NCBI RefSeq assembly: GCF_024679095.1
Contig: NC_066520.1
Location: 16,935,831-16,999,830, forward strand
Source of the DNA: Eriocheir sinensis
Taxonomy: Eukaryota > Arthropoda > Malacostraca > Decapoda > Varunidae
DNA length: 64,000 nucleotides
Direction of reading: 5' to 3'
Every line of letters begins with the position of its first letter. Position 1 is the stretch's first letter. The notes beneath the pieces are model-generated. The model had not been told where the DNA came from and ran no database searches. It was given only the letters and a program-made list of their open reading frames with translations. This document shows positions 1-12,795 of the stretch, one piece after another. The position numbers and the translations under genes were made by a program.

Positions 1-429
1 AGTCTTGGTGGAGATGGTGGTGATGGTGGTGGTGGTGGTGGTGGTGAAGGAAATTGATGAAGGGAAGAGGAGGCAAAGGAGGAAATATGAGAGCACAGCA
101 CAGCAGGCAACAGGAAGGCTATTGGCTTAAAACGAGGCGATCTGTTAGAGTGACAATATGGTCCAGAAACTCCGATGGCTTACGAAACAAGTTAAAACTC
201 TTCCTATACGTATATGCACCCAAAACCCTAAAATTAACTCCGGCCTTTAGAAAGTATAACTAGACGCACCTTCACTGACAGTCATTCTTGAACTGACTAC
301 ATTGCAGGGAGTTTCTTACAATGACGGGTGACGAGCTAAAAAATAAAAGTCCTGCCAGTGTATATGCTGCATGTCCTTGGGCGAATAGTAAAGTTATCGG
401 GTAGGATTGGAGCTAAAAAACTGACATGA
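1..429. other. No gene seen; (GGT)n near the start
   Basis: A (GGT)n stretch occupies about 22-46. The rest shows no coding signal, domain or RNA gene. Confidence 0.6.
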
Positions 430-529
430 TTGACGTCACTGAACTTGTTTGGTAACCTGGAGACCGATATCAGGAGGAAAATAAGAGTGAAGCGGAAGAA
501 AAGGAGGAAGACGACGACAAGGAGGAGGA

Positions 530-860
530 GGAGAAGCATGAGGAGGAAGAGGAGGAGAAAGAGAATCAGAAAAAGGAGGAGAAGGAGATGGAGAAGGAGG
601 AGGAGGAGAAAGAGAATCAGAAAAAGGAGAAGGAGATGGAGAAGGAGGAGGAGGAGAAAGAGAATCAGAAAAAAGGAGGATGAGAAATATGAGGAGGAAG
701 AGGAGGAGAAAGAGAATCAGAAAAAAAGGAGGAGGAGAAATATGAGGAGGAAGAGGAGGAGAAAGAGAATCAGAAAAAAAGGAGGAGGAGAAGCATGAGG
801 AGGAAGAGGAGGAGAAAGAAAATCAGAAAAAAAGGAGGAGAAGGAGATGGAGAAGGTGGA
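530..860. repeat. Purine minisatellite, ~48-53-bp unit, 6 copies
   Basis: The core gagaatcag recurs at 561, 612, 660, 712, 765 and (as gaaaatcag) 818, with gagga and aaaagga filler between. It is an almost pure-purine strand. The Arg/Lys/Glu-rich frames it produces are translation artefacts. Confidence 0.85.
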
Positions 861-1313
861 GAAGAAAAGAATACAAAGAGGAAGAGACGTAAAGGTGTAA
901 AAGAAACAGAATCACTGAAACTGTGGAAACTAATTAAGCAGGTGAAAGAGACTCTGCTGCCTCTTTACTGGGTGGCTGCTCCAGTGATCCGTGTCTGCCA
1001 ACTGATCCGGGTGTAAGATGAGACACAAAATCACTAAAGCGAATGCTCCTCCCCGCCGGCTCTCAACACACCACACTCCCTCCTCGGGCCAACAATGAAC
1101 ACTGATTTCTTGTGAGAGAGAAATATAAAACTATTCACGAGACGGAAAGGAGGAAAATTTTCTTCGGCGTTCGTTAGTGGGAGAAGGAAGGGGAGGAGGA
1201 AGAGGAGGAGGAGGTGGAGGAGGAAGAACAGGAAGAGCAAGACAAAAATAACTTGTAAATGAAAATATATCAAACGTTTGGCAAATTAAAAGGCATGGGA
1301 AATAATGATAATG

Positions 1314-1327
1314 ACAACAACAACAAC

Positions 1328-1386
<59 letters not shown>

Positions 1387-1397
1387 TAATAATGACA
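1314..1397. repeat. (AAC)n/(AAT)n microsatellite
   Basis: Trinucleotide AAC repeats pass into about 19 AAT repeats. An A-rich stretch follows to about 1520. Confidence 0.9.
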
Positions 1398-1830
1398 AAG
1401 ATCACAAAGCAAAACATAAAAAAATAAATAAAAAAAAACAGGGAAGAAAACAAGACATGAAAAATAAAATAAAAAACAAAACTAAGGAAACAAAAAAACA
1501 AGAAAAGGAAAACAAATTTACTTTATACACATACAATTAATTCACCAGTGGTACTTCATCCCCTTAATTATGGGCCAACGTACTGTAATAATGAGAGGAC
1601 TTAGGAGGGATTCCAACACTAGGCACACTTGGCCCCTCCCTCCCTCCCTCCCTCATCCATTTTATCGTATTCATATTTTATTATAACTCGCATTCCTTTT
1701 GATTCTCCTCCTTGTTATTCTTTTAATTCCTATTGTTCTTGTTTATTGTAATTCTTCTTTCTGTCTATTCTCGTGTTTATTTTTCAGGAGTAGCCAGACA
1801 CTCACCTCCCTCGCCCTCTCGCCTTATCCT

Positions 1831-1942
1831 CTTCCTCCCTCCCTCCTTCCCTGCCTTCCTCCCTCCCTCCTTCCCTGCCTTCCTCCCTCCCTCCTTCCCT
1901 GCCTTCCTCCCTCCCTCCTTCCCTGCCTTCCTCCCTCCCTAC
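1831..1942. repeat. 24-bp pyrimidine minisatellite
   Basis: The unit cttcctccctccctccttcc plus ctgc repeats at 1831, 1855, 1879 and 1903, with a partial copy at 1927. Confidence 0.9.
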
Positions 1943-2435
1943 TTCTCCCTCACTCCCTCGCAGAAGTAGCCGGCCACTCACCATTTGTTTGGGAGGAAGA
2001 AGAAAGTGTCAACCGGTGAGACCAACAAATGTTACTCCAAATGCTCTCCAGGAAAAGAAATTGCAAACTGCGTGGCCTTCTTTGTCCCTATCCTGCTGAC
2101 AGCCGACCTCCTTTCTCTCTATCTATCTCTCGATCTTACTCTTTCTATCTCTCTCACACATATACAAAGTCTCGCGCTTGCGTTCTCGCCCGTCAAAACA
2201 ACAAAATATACACAGGGAAAATAATGAAGCGAAAACCAACCGTCAAAATATACACGCATAAAAATATTCCTCTGTTGTTATTTTTCGAGGGTCTGTTTCC
2301 TTTGTCATTATGAGTGGCTTTGTATATATTTCCTTTTATTAGTATTTTCTCTCGTACTGTACATGGTTTGGTGATGTTTTTTTCTGTCACTGGACCTGCA
2401 GAAAAAGAAAAAAAAGTTTCGTGCCGTCCGTATCG

Positions 2436-2439
<4 letters not shown>

Positions 2440-2477
<38 letters not shown>

Positions 2478-2513
2478 TGGGGGGGTGGGGGGTGGGGGTA
2501 GGGGGGGGGTGGC
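2440..2513. repeat. (GT)n followed by a G-run tract
   Basis: About 18 GT units run straight into ggtgggggggtggggggtgg and further G-runs to 2513. This is a potential G-quadruplex on the + strand. Confidence 0.85.
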
Positions 2514-2816
2514 GTGTGTGTGGGTTGCATCACGAAAGCGTTGTTGTAACATTAAAGGAATTTTTATCGTCATGAGTGTTACAAAAAGGTCGATAGATAT
2601 AAATATTTCGATGAACTTAATTTGAGAGAGTGGTGATAAATTATAATATTCAGGCACATACGCGGAACTAATTAATGAGCATATTTTAGAATGAAGTTCC
2701 ATGTAAATCTGTCTGGCTGTTCGTCTGGTTACTTCTCTGCTCTTTAGCGTCTGTCCTTAGCCTGTATTCGTGATTAATAAGGATATATTATTGCTGTTTT
2801 GGGTTTGCTAACACTG

Positions 2817-3165
2817 ATAACACATGCAGTACTTTGATCCATGTTTCGTTGACATAAAAACATAAGAACGTAAGGAGTCTGCAAGAAGCCGGTAGGCCTA
2901 TATAAATGAGCAAGCTCCTGTGATCCTCTCTGGTTATTCTTTTGCTTTCTCGTCTCTTTACTTTTGGCTTTTAAAGGTGTCTTTTGACTATTTTATTTCC
3001 GTCTTAAGCCAGTCAAGCGATTCGTGGTAACACACATTCAACACTGCTCCATGTTTTGCTGCTGTTATTCTCCTACTTTCTAGCCTCTTTACTTCTGGCA
3101 TTTTAAAGTGTCTTTTGCCTATTTTATTTCCGTCTCAAGCCAACCACGCGATCCGTGATGACAGA
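2817..3165. repeat. Two-copy ~131-bp tandem duplication, one copy interrupted
   Basis: The segment with ctctttacttntggc...gtgtcttttg.ctattttatttccgtct...aagcca occurs at about 2934-3030 and again at about 3065-3165. The word ctattttatttcc is spaced about 131 bp apart. The flank aacaca...ccatgttt.g.tg is also present before both copies. In the first copy an 80-bp segment (2854-2933) separates the flank from the rest. Confidence 0.75.
2854..2933 (+). mobile_element. 80-bp inserted dispersed-repeat fragment (SINE-like or element tail)
   Basis: The segment starting ataaaaacataagaacgtaa and containing gcaagaagccggtaggccta is absent from the second tandem copy at the matching point (about 3064). 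That gives internal empty-site evidence for insertion. Sequences of the form cataagaacgtaag...tgcaagaagcc...aggcctat are, as I recall, frequent dispersed repeats in crustacean DNA. I cannot confirm a family name here. Confidence 0.55.
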
Positions 3166-4144
3166 CCGCTTTACCCTGACCTGCAAACACACGTAAGGCC
3201 ACTCATGAACGCTGTCCTCTAGCGGCGCGTTTTCCAGTTCCGCGGCACAGTTCATCCGTATTTCCAGATTGGCTCTTCAGTTTTATATTTTTTAATACCT
3301 CCATAAAACGGAAATATAAAAGCAACGCAGGGCGGACGGACGTTTTGCCGAGCGAGCGTTCAATTCGTACAGTTATTGAGGCGGACGATGGAAAGGACAC
3401 ACGGGGGTACGGTGTTGGTGTGCTGGTGACCGCCCCGCGCCGACACACCTTGCCGAGCGTGCCCTTGCCGTGCAGCCAGACGACCCATCACTCACTGTCC
3501 GAGCCACTGATTATATTGGGGTCTGGCGGCAGTCGGCATTAGCTCATGAAAGAATTAGGGAAATGCCTTCTCTTTCCTCAATATTTCAGCTCTGACAACC
3601 GCGCACCGCATAAACTCATGAAAGAAAATGGGAATATGGTTCCTTTCCTCCATATTTAATGTCCGCCAACAACTGCGTTCGTGTATATTCGATGTAAAAT
3701 ACTGAATAATGATGATACACGGTTATTGGTTACAAAATACAGAGCGCGTAAAATTAGTTCCTTAGAAAAAATGATGACATTATCCGTAATTGGTGATTAT
3801 ATTAATGTACATAGTAAAACAATATCCATCCAGCGTGCTCTGCGATATATTTTTCTCCGGCAATTTAATCTCTAATCAACTTTGTCCTTCCACGAATTTC
3901 ATCACGACATCGAAATTAAAAAAAAAAATGTGAGCGGGATTACTTCACGTGCGTCTGTCCATAAATTCGAAATCCCCGGAGTTTGTGGCGATGTTTAATG
4001 ATCGGCGTTCCTTCCATTAGCCTTGTTGCGCCCTAATGAGTGTACAGGGTCGAGGTTTTTGGCCTTGATAAGCTGTGTCTTTCTTATTGGCAATTATCTT
4101 TGACTTTCATAACCACAGATCTGTTTCACTTTATTATTTCGAGA
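3166..4144. other. No gene seen; short degenerate duplication
   Basis: A degenerate two-copy repeat of about 73 bp lies at 3541-3675 (ctcatgaaagaa...gggaa...cctttcctc.atatt). The CpG-richer part at 3330-3540 has no recognisable product. No RNA gene is seen. Confidence 0.5.
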
Positions 4145-4650
<506 letters not shown>

Positions 4651-5224
4651 CATATTCCTTTCCCGCGGAGCATTTGTGGTTCCGAGCCCGAGTGAGGGAC
4701 GGGACATTTACACACCTGTTGTTTTGGTCCTTGAATGTTCTCCTGGCCCATCCCAAACACCTTTCCCGAACGACTATTACCCCCTTCCCCTCCAGACAAA
4801 GACCCACATGACCGCCTTAATGCAGTCCGAATAAAAGTGCACGTAACTACCCAACTGCCTACCTAAGGAGACCTGCCTGCCTGAAAACGTCTCCGAATTG
4901 AATGTTTTGGAACAGGTTGGAAAATGGATGCCCGTCTTCCCCTTCCCCCCGACAAAAAAAATATACAAGCTTACCTTTCGAGTATTTAAGTAGACATGTT
5001 TCTGATACGACTTCACCGTTTGATGTGATAATGTGTTTTTTGGGCAATTTCAATTTTTGTTTTAGCGTAAAGACGTTTTCCAATGGACTGCTATTCTTAA
5101 ACTTTCTAAATTTTTTGAAATTATTTTTAAGTGTAGAGGAAGCAGTTGAAATCCAAGAGCAATGAAAAAAAGCCCTCTAAGCATTGCTCCTATAAAAATA
5201 ATCTTCTATTTTTTTTAATCGTAT

Positions 5225-5510
5225 CTTAACACATCACATACTCAGACTGGTTGTTTTCATATCGTAAACATTCCTAACTTTCATCTCCATTTATATTTTT
5301 CCATCAGAATGACTATAATAAGTTCTGTTATAGCATAGATTATCATTCGTAAACATCCTTAAGCTTTTACAATGTTCCTATTTCATCCATCGTATACACA
5401 ACATCACGTAATACTCCGATTAGTTACCATATCCTAAACTCTCTTAACTTTTACCGCTAATTCATTTTTTTATCAGCATGACTATTATAAGTTCCTAAAT
5501 GATACTCAGG
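5225..5510. repeat. Degenerate AT-rich tandem repeat
   Basis: Two related segments are about 172 bp apart: acatcac.ta...act.cgattngtt...catatc.taaac, and atgactat.ataagttc. A third weaker copy of the cgtaaacat.ctta part lies between them. Confidence 0.6.
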
Positions 5511-6137
5511 GTTATTTTTTCTCACTTGCGCTGCACGGTCTAACGCCTCACCACCGCGGAAACCTTTCGTGGTCCATCTAATTCTTTGTCCCAATCAGAT
5601 GCTCCTCCACTTGATAGCGAGGGCAGGCAGACTTAGCGCATAATTTTCTTTCCTTTCATCAGTCTCGCTCGCGGCTCACCTCGGATCCCCGCCGCTCCCA
5701 GGTAATCAGATCCCGCCGACCCCTCCCTCTCTTTTTTTTCTGCTTCATCTTTCTGCGCTTCCTCCTCCCCCTCCTCTCCACCGCCGCCGCTTTCTCTCTC
5801 TCCTCCCACTCATTCTCCTTCTTATCCTGGTACGTGCTTCTCCTCCTCTTACTTCTCCTTTATCTTTATTTCGTCTCCTCTCCCTCTTCTTCCTCTTTTT
5901 CCTTCTCTTCCTCCTCTTACTTCTCCATATTCATCTTTAATTCTCCACTTCCTTTTCTCCTCCTTCTTCTCGTTCTCCTCTTCGAGCCTGTTCTTGTTCT
6001 AGTTCTTGTTCTTCGAGTTCTTGTCCTTCTTCTTCTTCTTCTTCTGCCTTCTCCTCCTACTTCTCCTCTACCTCTGCCTCCTCCTCATTTTCTTCTTCTT
6101 CTTCTTCTTCTTCTTCTTCTTCTTCTTCTTCTTCTTC
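5511..6137. other. Pyrimidine-rich block with (CTT)n
   Basis: C/T-rich sequence from about 5700. It includes ttcttcttgttcttg runs and a (CTT)n array at 6091-6137. The long Leu/Ser/Pro frames reflect composition only. Confidence 0.7.
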
Positions 6138-7002
6138 CTCCTCCTCCACCCCTTCGCCTAAGTCCTCGTGGCACGGCCTAATCCCTTCCTCTCGCCCTCT
6201 CGCCGCTGGCCTCATTAACCTGTAGCTCAAAGTTAATGAGTGGACTTGTGGCTTCCCGGTGAGAAGGTAAACTCGTGCTGAATTCACTCCCAAAGAAGAA
6301 GAAAAAGTTGGGGCTACGTGGAATACATCAACATGCCCCTGGACTCCGCCACCACAAAAGGGTTAATATTTGGGGGCTGTTATTTACCGGCCAGACGATT
6401 CCTTCACGTTTTAATTCCGGTAAATAGCATTCTTTTTTACGTCGATACAATTAATGCACCAATTGCTCTGTTTCTGCACCCGAGGGAGAGAGAGGCAAAG
6501 AGAGAGACAGAGAGCGAGAGGGAATAAAAACACATTCCAATTCGGCTTTATCAGTACTTATTTTTAGACTAACCGTTACCCTGAATGAAAAATAGTTTTA
6601 ATTTCACCTGTATCGCGTCGGCAGGTGGAGGGGAGACACCTGGCCGACACCTGCCGCCACCCTGCCACTATCACAACGCAATGAAATGCAAAACAAAGGA
6701 AAGTAAAAATGAAAATTGGGGAACTTGCAACACGGGGAAGTCAAAACTCGTGTGTGTTCGTGCGGGCCGCCAGCAACCGCGGCGGCCAGGCACGCAAACA
6801 AAAAAGGGAAAGTCAGGTCCCGAGTCCCTTCCTTGAGTGGTGGGGCAGACAGTTTCAAGCTCCTTCAGACCAGCGGCAGCAGCAGCAGCACCAGGAACGG
6901 CAGCAGGACAAGAGGTAACAGGAGCAGGAAAAGAAGGTAGAACTAAAGGAAGGCTAAGCAGGATGGGTAGATTGTTAGATAGGTAGGCTGGTGAGTAGAT
7001 TG
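6138..7002. other. No gene seen
   Basis: Mixed-composition DNA with a short GA-rich patch (6483-6522) and a GC-rich patch near 6610-6660. No splice-bounded exon or domain is recognised. Confidence 0.5.
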
Positions 7003-7026
7003 TTAGGTTAGGTTAGGTTAGGTTAG
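7003..7026 (+). repeat. Interstitial (TTAGG)n telomere-type tract
   Basis: Four perfect TTAGG units plus TTAG. TTAGG is the arthropod telomere repeat. Degenerate GGTA/TTAGG-like sequence (gttaggtagttagttagg, aggtaggtaggtag) continues to about 7260. The tract is too short to be a telomere and may be a repair scar or chance slippage. Confidence 0.7.
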
Positions 7027-7499
7027 ATTGAAATGAAGATGGCTTGGTTGGTAGTTAGGTAGTTAGTTAGGCAGGTAGGTAGGTAGATAGGTGGGTAAGT
7101 AGTTTGATAGACAGGTACGTAGGTAAGTCAGTAGGTAGCTCATTAGGAAGACAGGTAAAAAGGCAGGCAGGTGAGTAGAGAGACAGTACATATAGAGACA
7201 ATTCGGTCAACAGAGGTGGCTAAGTAGTCAGGCAGAAACATAAGTGGCAGGTAGGCAGGTGGATCAAAGGGTCAGGCTGGGGTGGGTGCTGTGCCTTCCA
7301 CCCTCCTCCTGGCCTGCAGAGCCCCACCTAAGAGGGCGGCCGCTAGCACGGAGCCGATACTTATAACTTGGGCGTATAGTTCCCGGACTCACGCGCCCCT
7401 CGCCCAAGCTTCTCCCCGGCCCAACGCGGCAACTTGAGCGAACTTCGTCTCCCGGGAAGTTCAGTTTGGCAGGTGGGGTTAGGCTGTTAATGCAAGGTG

Positions 7500-7619
7500 A
7501 AGGCCTCGGCGGTGGTGGTGGTGGTGGTGGCTGTTGTGATGGAGGTGGTGGTGGTGGCTGTTGTGATGGAGGTGGTGGTGGTTGGTATTGATGGTTATTG
7601 TGCTTCTCCTTCACAAAGC

Positions 7620-7708
<89 letters not shown>
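7500..7708. repeat. (GGT)n-type repeat and (AC)n microsatellite
   Basis: Two copies of ggtggtggtggctgttgtga plus tggag lie at about 7510-7585. A (AC)n array of about 88 bp occupies 7620-7708. The GC-rich 7261-7490 just before has no recognised product. Confidence 0.85.
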
Positions 7709-7709
<1 letters not shown>

Positions 7710-7789
7710 TACAAATTAGTCTTAAGGATGATTTGAATGTTTCCTGTCAACTCTGATTTCGTGGGGTGAAAAATTAGCTACGTTGGAAT

Positions 7790-7792
<3 letters not shown>

Positions 7793-7829
<37 letters not shown>

Positions 7830-7995
7830 TAATTGATGAAGGAAGATAGGGGGAAATGAATGAGAGAGAGGGAGGAGAGAGGCTGATTGAGGCGAAGCTA
7901 GAGAGGAAGGAGGGCAGGAAGGATGGATGGGGTGAGATAAGAGAGAGAGAGAGAGAGCGACAGAGGGAGAGAGAGGAAGAGAGAGAATCCAAACA
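7793..7995. repeat. (GA)n and purine-rich DNA
   Basis: GA repeats at 7793-7826 and 7940-7957, with mixed purine sequence between. Confidence 0.8.
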
Positions 7996-8069
7996 GCCAG
8001 TGAAAATGCAACAATTAGAACCAAAATAATGATAGAGAGATGAATTTAAATACCGTAAACTTAGGTCAA

Positions 8070-8070
<1 letters not shown>

Positions 8071-8139
<69 letters not shown>
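8071..8139. repeat. (CA)n microsatellite
   Basis: About 34 uninterrupted CA units. Confidence 0.95.
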
Positions 8140-8141
<2 letters not shown>

Positions 8142-8250
8142 CCATCTTCCTCCCCCCCCTCACACAACCTCCCATCTTCCTCCCCCCCCTCACACAACCT
8201 TCCATTTTCCTGCCCCCCCTCACACAACCTCCCATCCTCTCCCCCTCCCA
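8139..8250. repeat. 30-bp minisatellite
   Basis: The unit tcccatcttcctcccccccc tcacacaacc occurs four times with growing divergence. It abuts the CA array. The cacacaacc end suggests that the unit was formed from the edge of that array. Confidence 0.85.
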
Positions 8251-8288
8251 CACAGACACAGATTGGCCCCTACCGTTCCCAGCGCCAG

Positions 8289-8365
8289 CAAGTCAGCCAG
8301 TTAGTTTTCAGCCAGTCAGCCAATCAAGCCAGTCAGCCATCCATCCAGTCAGCCACACATCCACC
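8289..8365. repeat. Degenerate (AGTCAGCC)n
   Basis: Repeated cagtcagcca/agccagttag words with ccatccatcc at the end. Confidence 0.7.
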
Positions 8366-8399
8366 ACCGCCACCACCGCCAGGAGTGTTTTGTATTCAA

Positions 8400-8700
8400 G
8401 CCGCGTTGCTGTGCCTGTCTCTTCCTTCAATTTGATTTCCTTCGCGTCCTCATCCTTCTTCTTCTTCATTTTCTTTTTCTGTGTTTTCTTCTTCTACCCG
8501 TCCTCCGCACACTCTGCCTGCTTCTTTTTTGTTATGGTTCTTGTTCTTCTTTTTTCTTATTATTATTCTTGGTCTTGTTTTTCTTTTTCTTCTTCTTCTT
8601 TTGTTATTGTTTCTTTCTTCAACTTATATAAGTTTTTTATTTGTTTTCGTTTTCTTTTTCATCTTTTTCTATATCATCATTTTTATCATATTTTTCTGCT

Positions 8701-8774
<74 letters not shown>

Positions 8775-9300
8775 GTTATTGTTACTATTATTATTATCAG
8801 TGTTGTTGTTTTCACCGTGGTTTTCGTCGTGTTTTCCTTCTCCTCCTCCTCTTTCTCCTCCTTGTCATTCTGCTGACATATCATTTATATTTTCTCTTTT
8901 CCTCCTCTTCTTCTTTTCTTCTTTCTTGTCTATTTCTTTCTTTTCTTCTTTCTAGTCTATTTTTTTTCTTTTCTTGTTCCTTGCCTCATTCCTTCTCCTC
9001 CAATCTGTTCTCCTTTTCATCACATCATTGTTTATTTTTATTTCCGTTGATTGATTCCGTCTTTCGTGCAAAACATTTTCATTCCTCTACGCACCTTTTC
9101 AATCTCAACAGTTACAAACTTTTCGTGTATTTTCTTTTCATGGAAGTTCCGACTCTCTTCCTTCTGGCTACTGTCTTTTTTTTCTTCGCTGACAGTCCTC
9201 CTCCACTGCCTTCATCCCTGTATTCTTTTTCCTCACCTTTTCAACTATATGTCCAAGAATTCAAGGCTCAAGTTTTCAGTTCCTATTTCCTTTTTCTTTC
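8400..9300. other. Pyrimidine-rich block with (ATT)n
   Basis: A T/C-rich strand with a long (ATT)n array at 8702-8797. Frames rich in Phe, Leu, Ser, Tyr or Ile come from composition; no gene is supported. Confidence 0.75.
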
Positions 9301-11340
9301 GTGTGGGTCCGTTGGAGAGCGCAATGGCTTAGTCCCCCATAAAAATAGGTACAAGTAAGGGAACGTACGGTATAGGCCACACGGTGTATCTGCAGGCGCC
9401 ACTGATACCAAGTCGAGGAGATGAAAAAATAACATGGTACTTTTTGAACGGTAAAGCTCTTTTTGTTGGGATTTCCGTCACTGAACCATTAAAAACCAGT
9501 CGACCGTCACTTCTACTCTCGTGTTCTCTCCTCTAAGGTACTTCCTTCCTCGTTCTCGTCCTTCTCCTGGTCTCCGTTCCTGAAGCTGACGCGTCCTCAA
9601 CAAGCCTGGGCCTCTTTTTCCCATCGCCCAGCCTCCACGCTCCTCTTTTTCCCTCCCTCTCCAGTGGTCTTTCTTTCTTCCCCACGTCACTCTTCCCCCT
9701 GAATGTTCTGTATCTCTTTGTCTCTGTCCGGCTGGTCATTCTGTCTCTCGGTTCTTCGCGTCCTTCCTTCCTTCCTTCCCTCTCCCTCCAGTCAAAAAAG
9801 TAAACGGCAGGACAGGATTGCAACCAGAAAATTTTGCCCGTGTTGTGTCTTGAAAACGCGGCTGTTCCAGGAAGGGTGTGCAACCTGAGGGGTGAGCCAG
9901 GGGGGTGGTCGGAGGCAAGATGGGGTGAGGGCAAGGAATGGCTGGGTGATGGGAAGGTGGGTGAAGGGAAGGAGGGAATGGCAGATGGGAGGAAGGGAAA
10001 AAAGTATAAGAGAAATGACGGCATGTGATGTGCAGATAAAAGAAGGGAATGAAGTTAGGTTGTTACGATGTTAAGGGAAAGAAAAAGAAAGAAAAGGTGA
10101 TACGGGTTTGGAAGGATAAAAGGTTGTTAGATGAGAGGAAGGAAGAAGAGTATAGGAGGAATGACGAGCTGTGAAGGTAAAATAAGGGGCAGAAGTTAGG
10201 AAGATAAAAGAAAAGGTTATTGCTAGGATGTTATTGTGTTACGGGAAAGAAGAGGATAAGATAGAAAAATTCTGTCTGGTGAGAGAAGAAATAGCAGACT
10301 GTGGTGTGAGGAGGAAAGCAAAGACTGAAGGAAGGGTGGTATGTGCTACAGGAAAATGGGGATAGAAAGGTAAAATGGGATCTGGGTGAGGGAAATGTGA
10401 TATAAGGGAATGTGGATGTGGGAATGATGAGAGGCTGCCGGCGTGCTATGGGAAGAAGGGGATGAATTATAGTGGCGGGGATATGGGGAGGGGGATGACG
10501 AGGACTGGCGGCATAATGGGAGTGCAGATGTGTGGATGACGGGCTTTGGGATGAAAAGGGAACGGGATTAAAGAGAATGGAATACGTGGTTCATGAAAAC
10601 CCAAACGATACGAGTCCGCGCGGCTGATAGACAGAAAGGTTAATCTCTATACACACCGACCCACCCACCCACACACAAACACACAACGCACGGTAGCAGA
10701 GAGAAAGACAGGACGGCCGGTATTCTCTTATATAATGATAGCACCGAGAAACAAAGGGATAGCTGACCGGCCGGCTGCTACAATTCAGGCAATTTTTACG
10801 ATTTTCTGACTGCTGTTACTGGAGAATGGAGTTTTCTGGGAACACTATCAAGATTTACGCGGCTTCTGATACATACATGCATAGTCTAGGCAGGTAAATC
10901 TGTGCCTCTTCCGAAGACAAAATGGGGATGAAGGTGGAAGAGGGTTTTGGAGGAATATTAGCTGTCGAGATGGAGCGAAAGAATCCAAGAAGAAATAAAT
11001 GGTAGGAATCCACATAGTAAAAACAGAATAACCAAAAGACAGTACGTAACAATTATGGACAGCAGACAACTCGATTCCCTTTCCTAATGCAATAATGACA
11101 ATCTACATTCAAGCAAAAAACTCTTCGGACTTCGCTCGATTAATTTAACTTGTGGGCAAAACTACTTCTCTAATCTACATACGAGAACCCCCATCACACT
11201 GCGGTTACGACATTCGGTAGTACAAGATGAGGAATCAACTTCGTCTAATTATGAGGATTTTAAACTATGTGAACGGCAATTGCTTCATGCTATCACAAAT
11301 CCCCAACCACCCAAAGGAAAAGTTGTGATATGCAGGCCCA
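9301..11340. other. No gene seen; purine-rich 9880-10560
   Basis: A G/A-rich, loosely repetitive stretch (gggaatg, aggatgttann, gggaagaag words) fills 9880-10560. A short CA/CCCA patch sits near 10650-10690. 10700-11340 is unremarkable. Confidence 0.5.
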
Positions 11341-11640
11341 GCAATTCTAGATAGCATGTTGTTGAGAAAAGAGAGGAAGGGAGAGAAATGAGAGAGAAAG
11401 GAGAGGGGAAAAGTGAGTACGTACAAGAATAGGAGGGTGTGGGGAGGAAGGGATGGGAAGGAGAGGGGAAAGTGAGAAAGAAGGGGAGTGTGTGGGGAGG
11501 AAGGGAGAGGAAGGGGAAGGAAGAGGAGGGGAAAGTGAGTAGGAATAAGGGGAGGATGTGGGTTGCAGAGTTACGAGATATGCAGGAGAAAGGGAGGAAA
11601 AAGGGAGGAAAGGAAGCGGGACGGGTGACAGAGTGGACCA
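11341..11640. repeat. Purine-rich imperfect tandem repeat
   Basis: The word gtgtggggaggaaggga with gaggggaaagtgag(a/t)a recurs near 11410, 11450, 11490 and 11535, spaced about 35-60 bp. Confidence 0.65.
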
Positions 11641-11754
11641 AGACGTGAGAGACTGGAGGTGAGAGATTGTGTACATGTATGTATGTATGTGTGTATATAT
11701 GTGTATGTATCTGTGTATGTGTGTCTGCCTGTCTTCCTAAGCAATATCATATCC

Positions 11755-12022
11755 TTTCATTCCGTTTGGTCGTCAAAAAACCTAAAAACTTCTACCAATA
11801 TTGAAAAATTTACATACAACACAGGTCACAAGCACGTTTCTTTTTTCCCATTAGGGCGTCCAGGAACCTTAAAAACCTCTACCAATAACGGAAACTTTAC
11901 ATAACACACAGGTCGCATGTAAATTTCTGTTCATTCGTGCATCAAGGAACCTTCACAAACCTTCACCACTACCGAAAGCTTTACGTAACACTCAGGTCGC
12001 AAGAACACTTATTTTTTCATTA
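11755..12022. repeat. ~85-bp tandem repeat, 3 copies
   Basis: Segments with ttcattc/ggcgtc...aaccttaaaaac.tctaccaat...gaaa.tttacataacac.caggtc.ca recur at about 11779, 11865 and 11949. Confidence 0.75.
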
Positions 12023-12795
12023 TAGTTTCCCCTTCACAGTCTCACGTCCCGCGCTTCCTCCTTGGGCCTAATCCTTGCCGAGATTCGCCCAACAAAGGCC
12101 TCATGCCGTAAGGAACACGATGCCGTGATTGGCTTACCTAGGAGCACAAAGGACCGCCGATAGCAACAGACCATTATTCTTCGGCAGCGTTGTCAAAATG
12201 AAATTCCCGAACAACAAGAGCGGATCGAATACTTTCTGAAGGCGATCAAAAGTTATGGGGGGAAGAATCTGAGAGTGTGTGCGTGGGGAATGTCACCTTC
12301 ATATACGGAGCTGCTTTGTCCTTCTTAGCTAAACATGCAGGCACGTCCGTATTCATGTTTACTGAGGAAGATCAAATATTAAAGCAAAGGGGTGTAAATC
12401 TAGGGTTTCATCCTCTTCAACAATAGGATTTACATCTTTCTACACGCGTATATTTATTCCTACTTCACGAGGGTGTTCAAATAGTGCAGGGCAATGTCAT
12501 CTTCGCTTAAGGGACAGTATTGATCGTATCATCATCTCTCCCTTCCTAAGAACCATCACTTATCATCGACTCAGAGACCATCGGCATCCTCTAAACGGCT
12601 ACTCTCCCTCATTATATTCCAGACTTTACTTCCAATTACTTTTTTCTTTGCCTAGTTGCGCCGTAATATTAATAGGGGAAAATTAATATGTTGAATGTGG
12701 TCATTAACCCGTAAAAGTGGTTCATAAAAAGACTGTGGGGAGCGAGGAGCGGCATACTGATACTGTGGGAACTGATCGCATGGGAAGGAAGAGGT
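12023..12795. other. No gene seen
   Basis: Mixed-composition DNA without repeats longer than a few units. No domain or exon with usable splice borders is recognised. Confidence 0.5.

Noticed and set aside
430..1016. Arg/Lys-rich frames resembling nuclear basic proteins
   Set aside because: Products of a purine minisatellite with a ~50-bp unit; no splice-bounded coding or domain.
7003..7026. True chromosome end
   Set aside because: Only four TTAGG units, with unique DNA on both sides.
8390..9358. 322-codon Phe/Ser/Tyr-rich frame
   Set aside because: Arises from pyrimidine-rich DNA and (ATT)n; no conserved motif.
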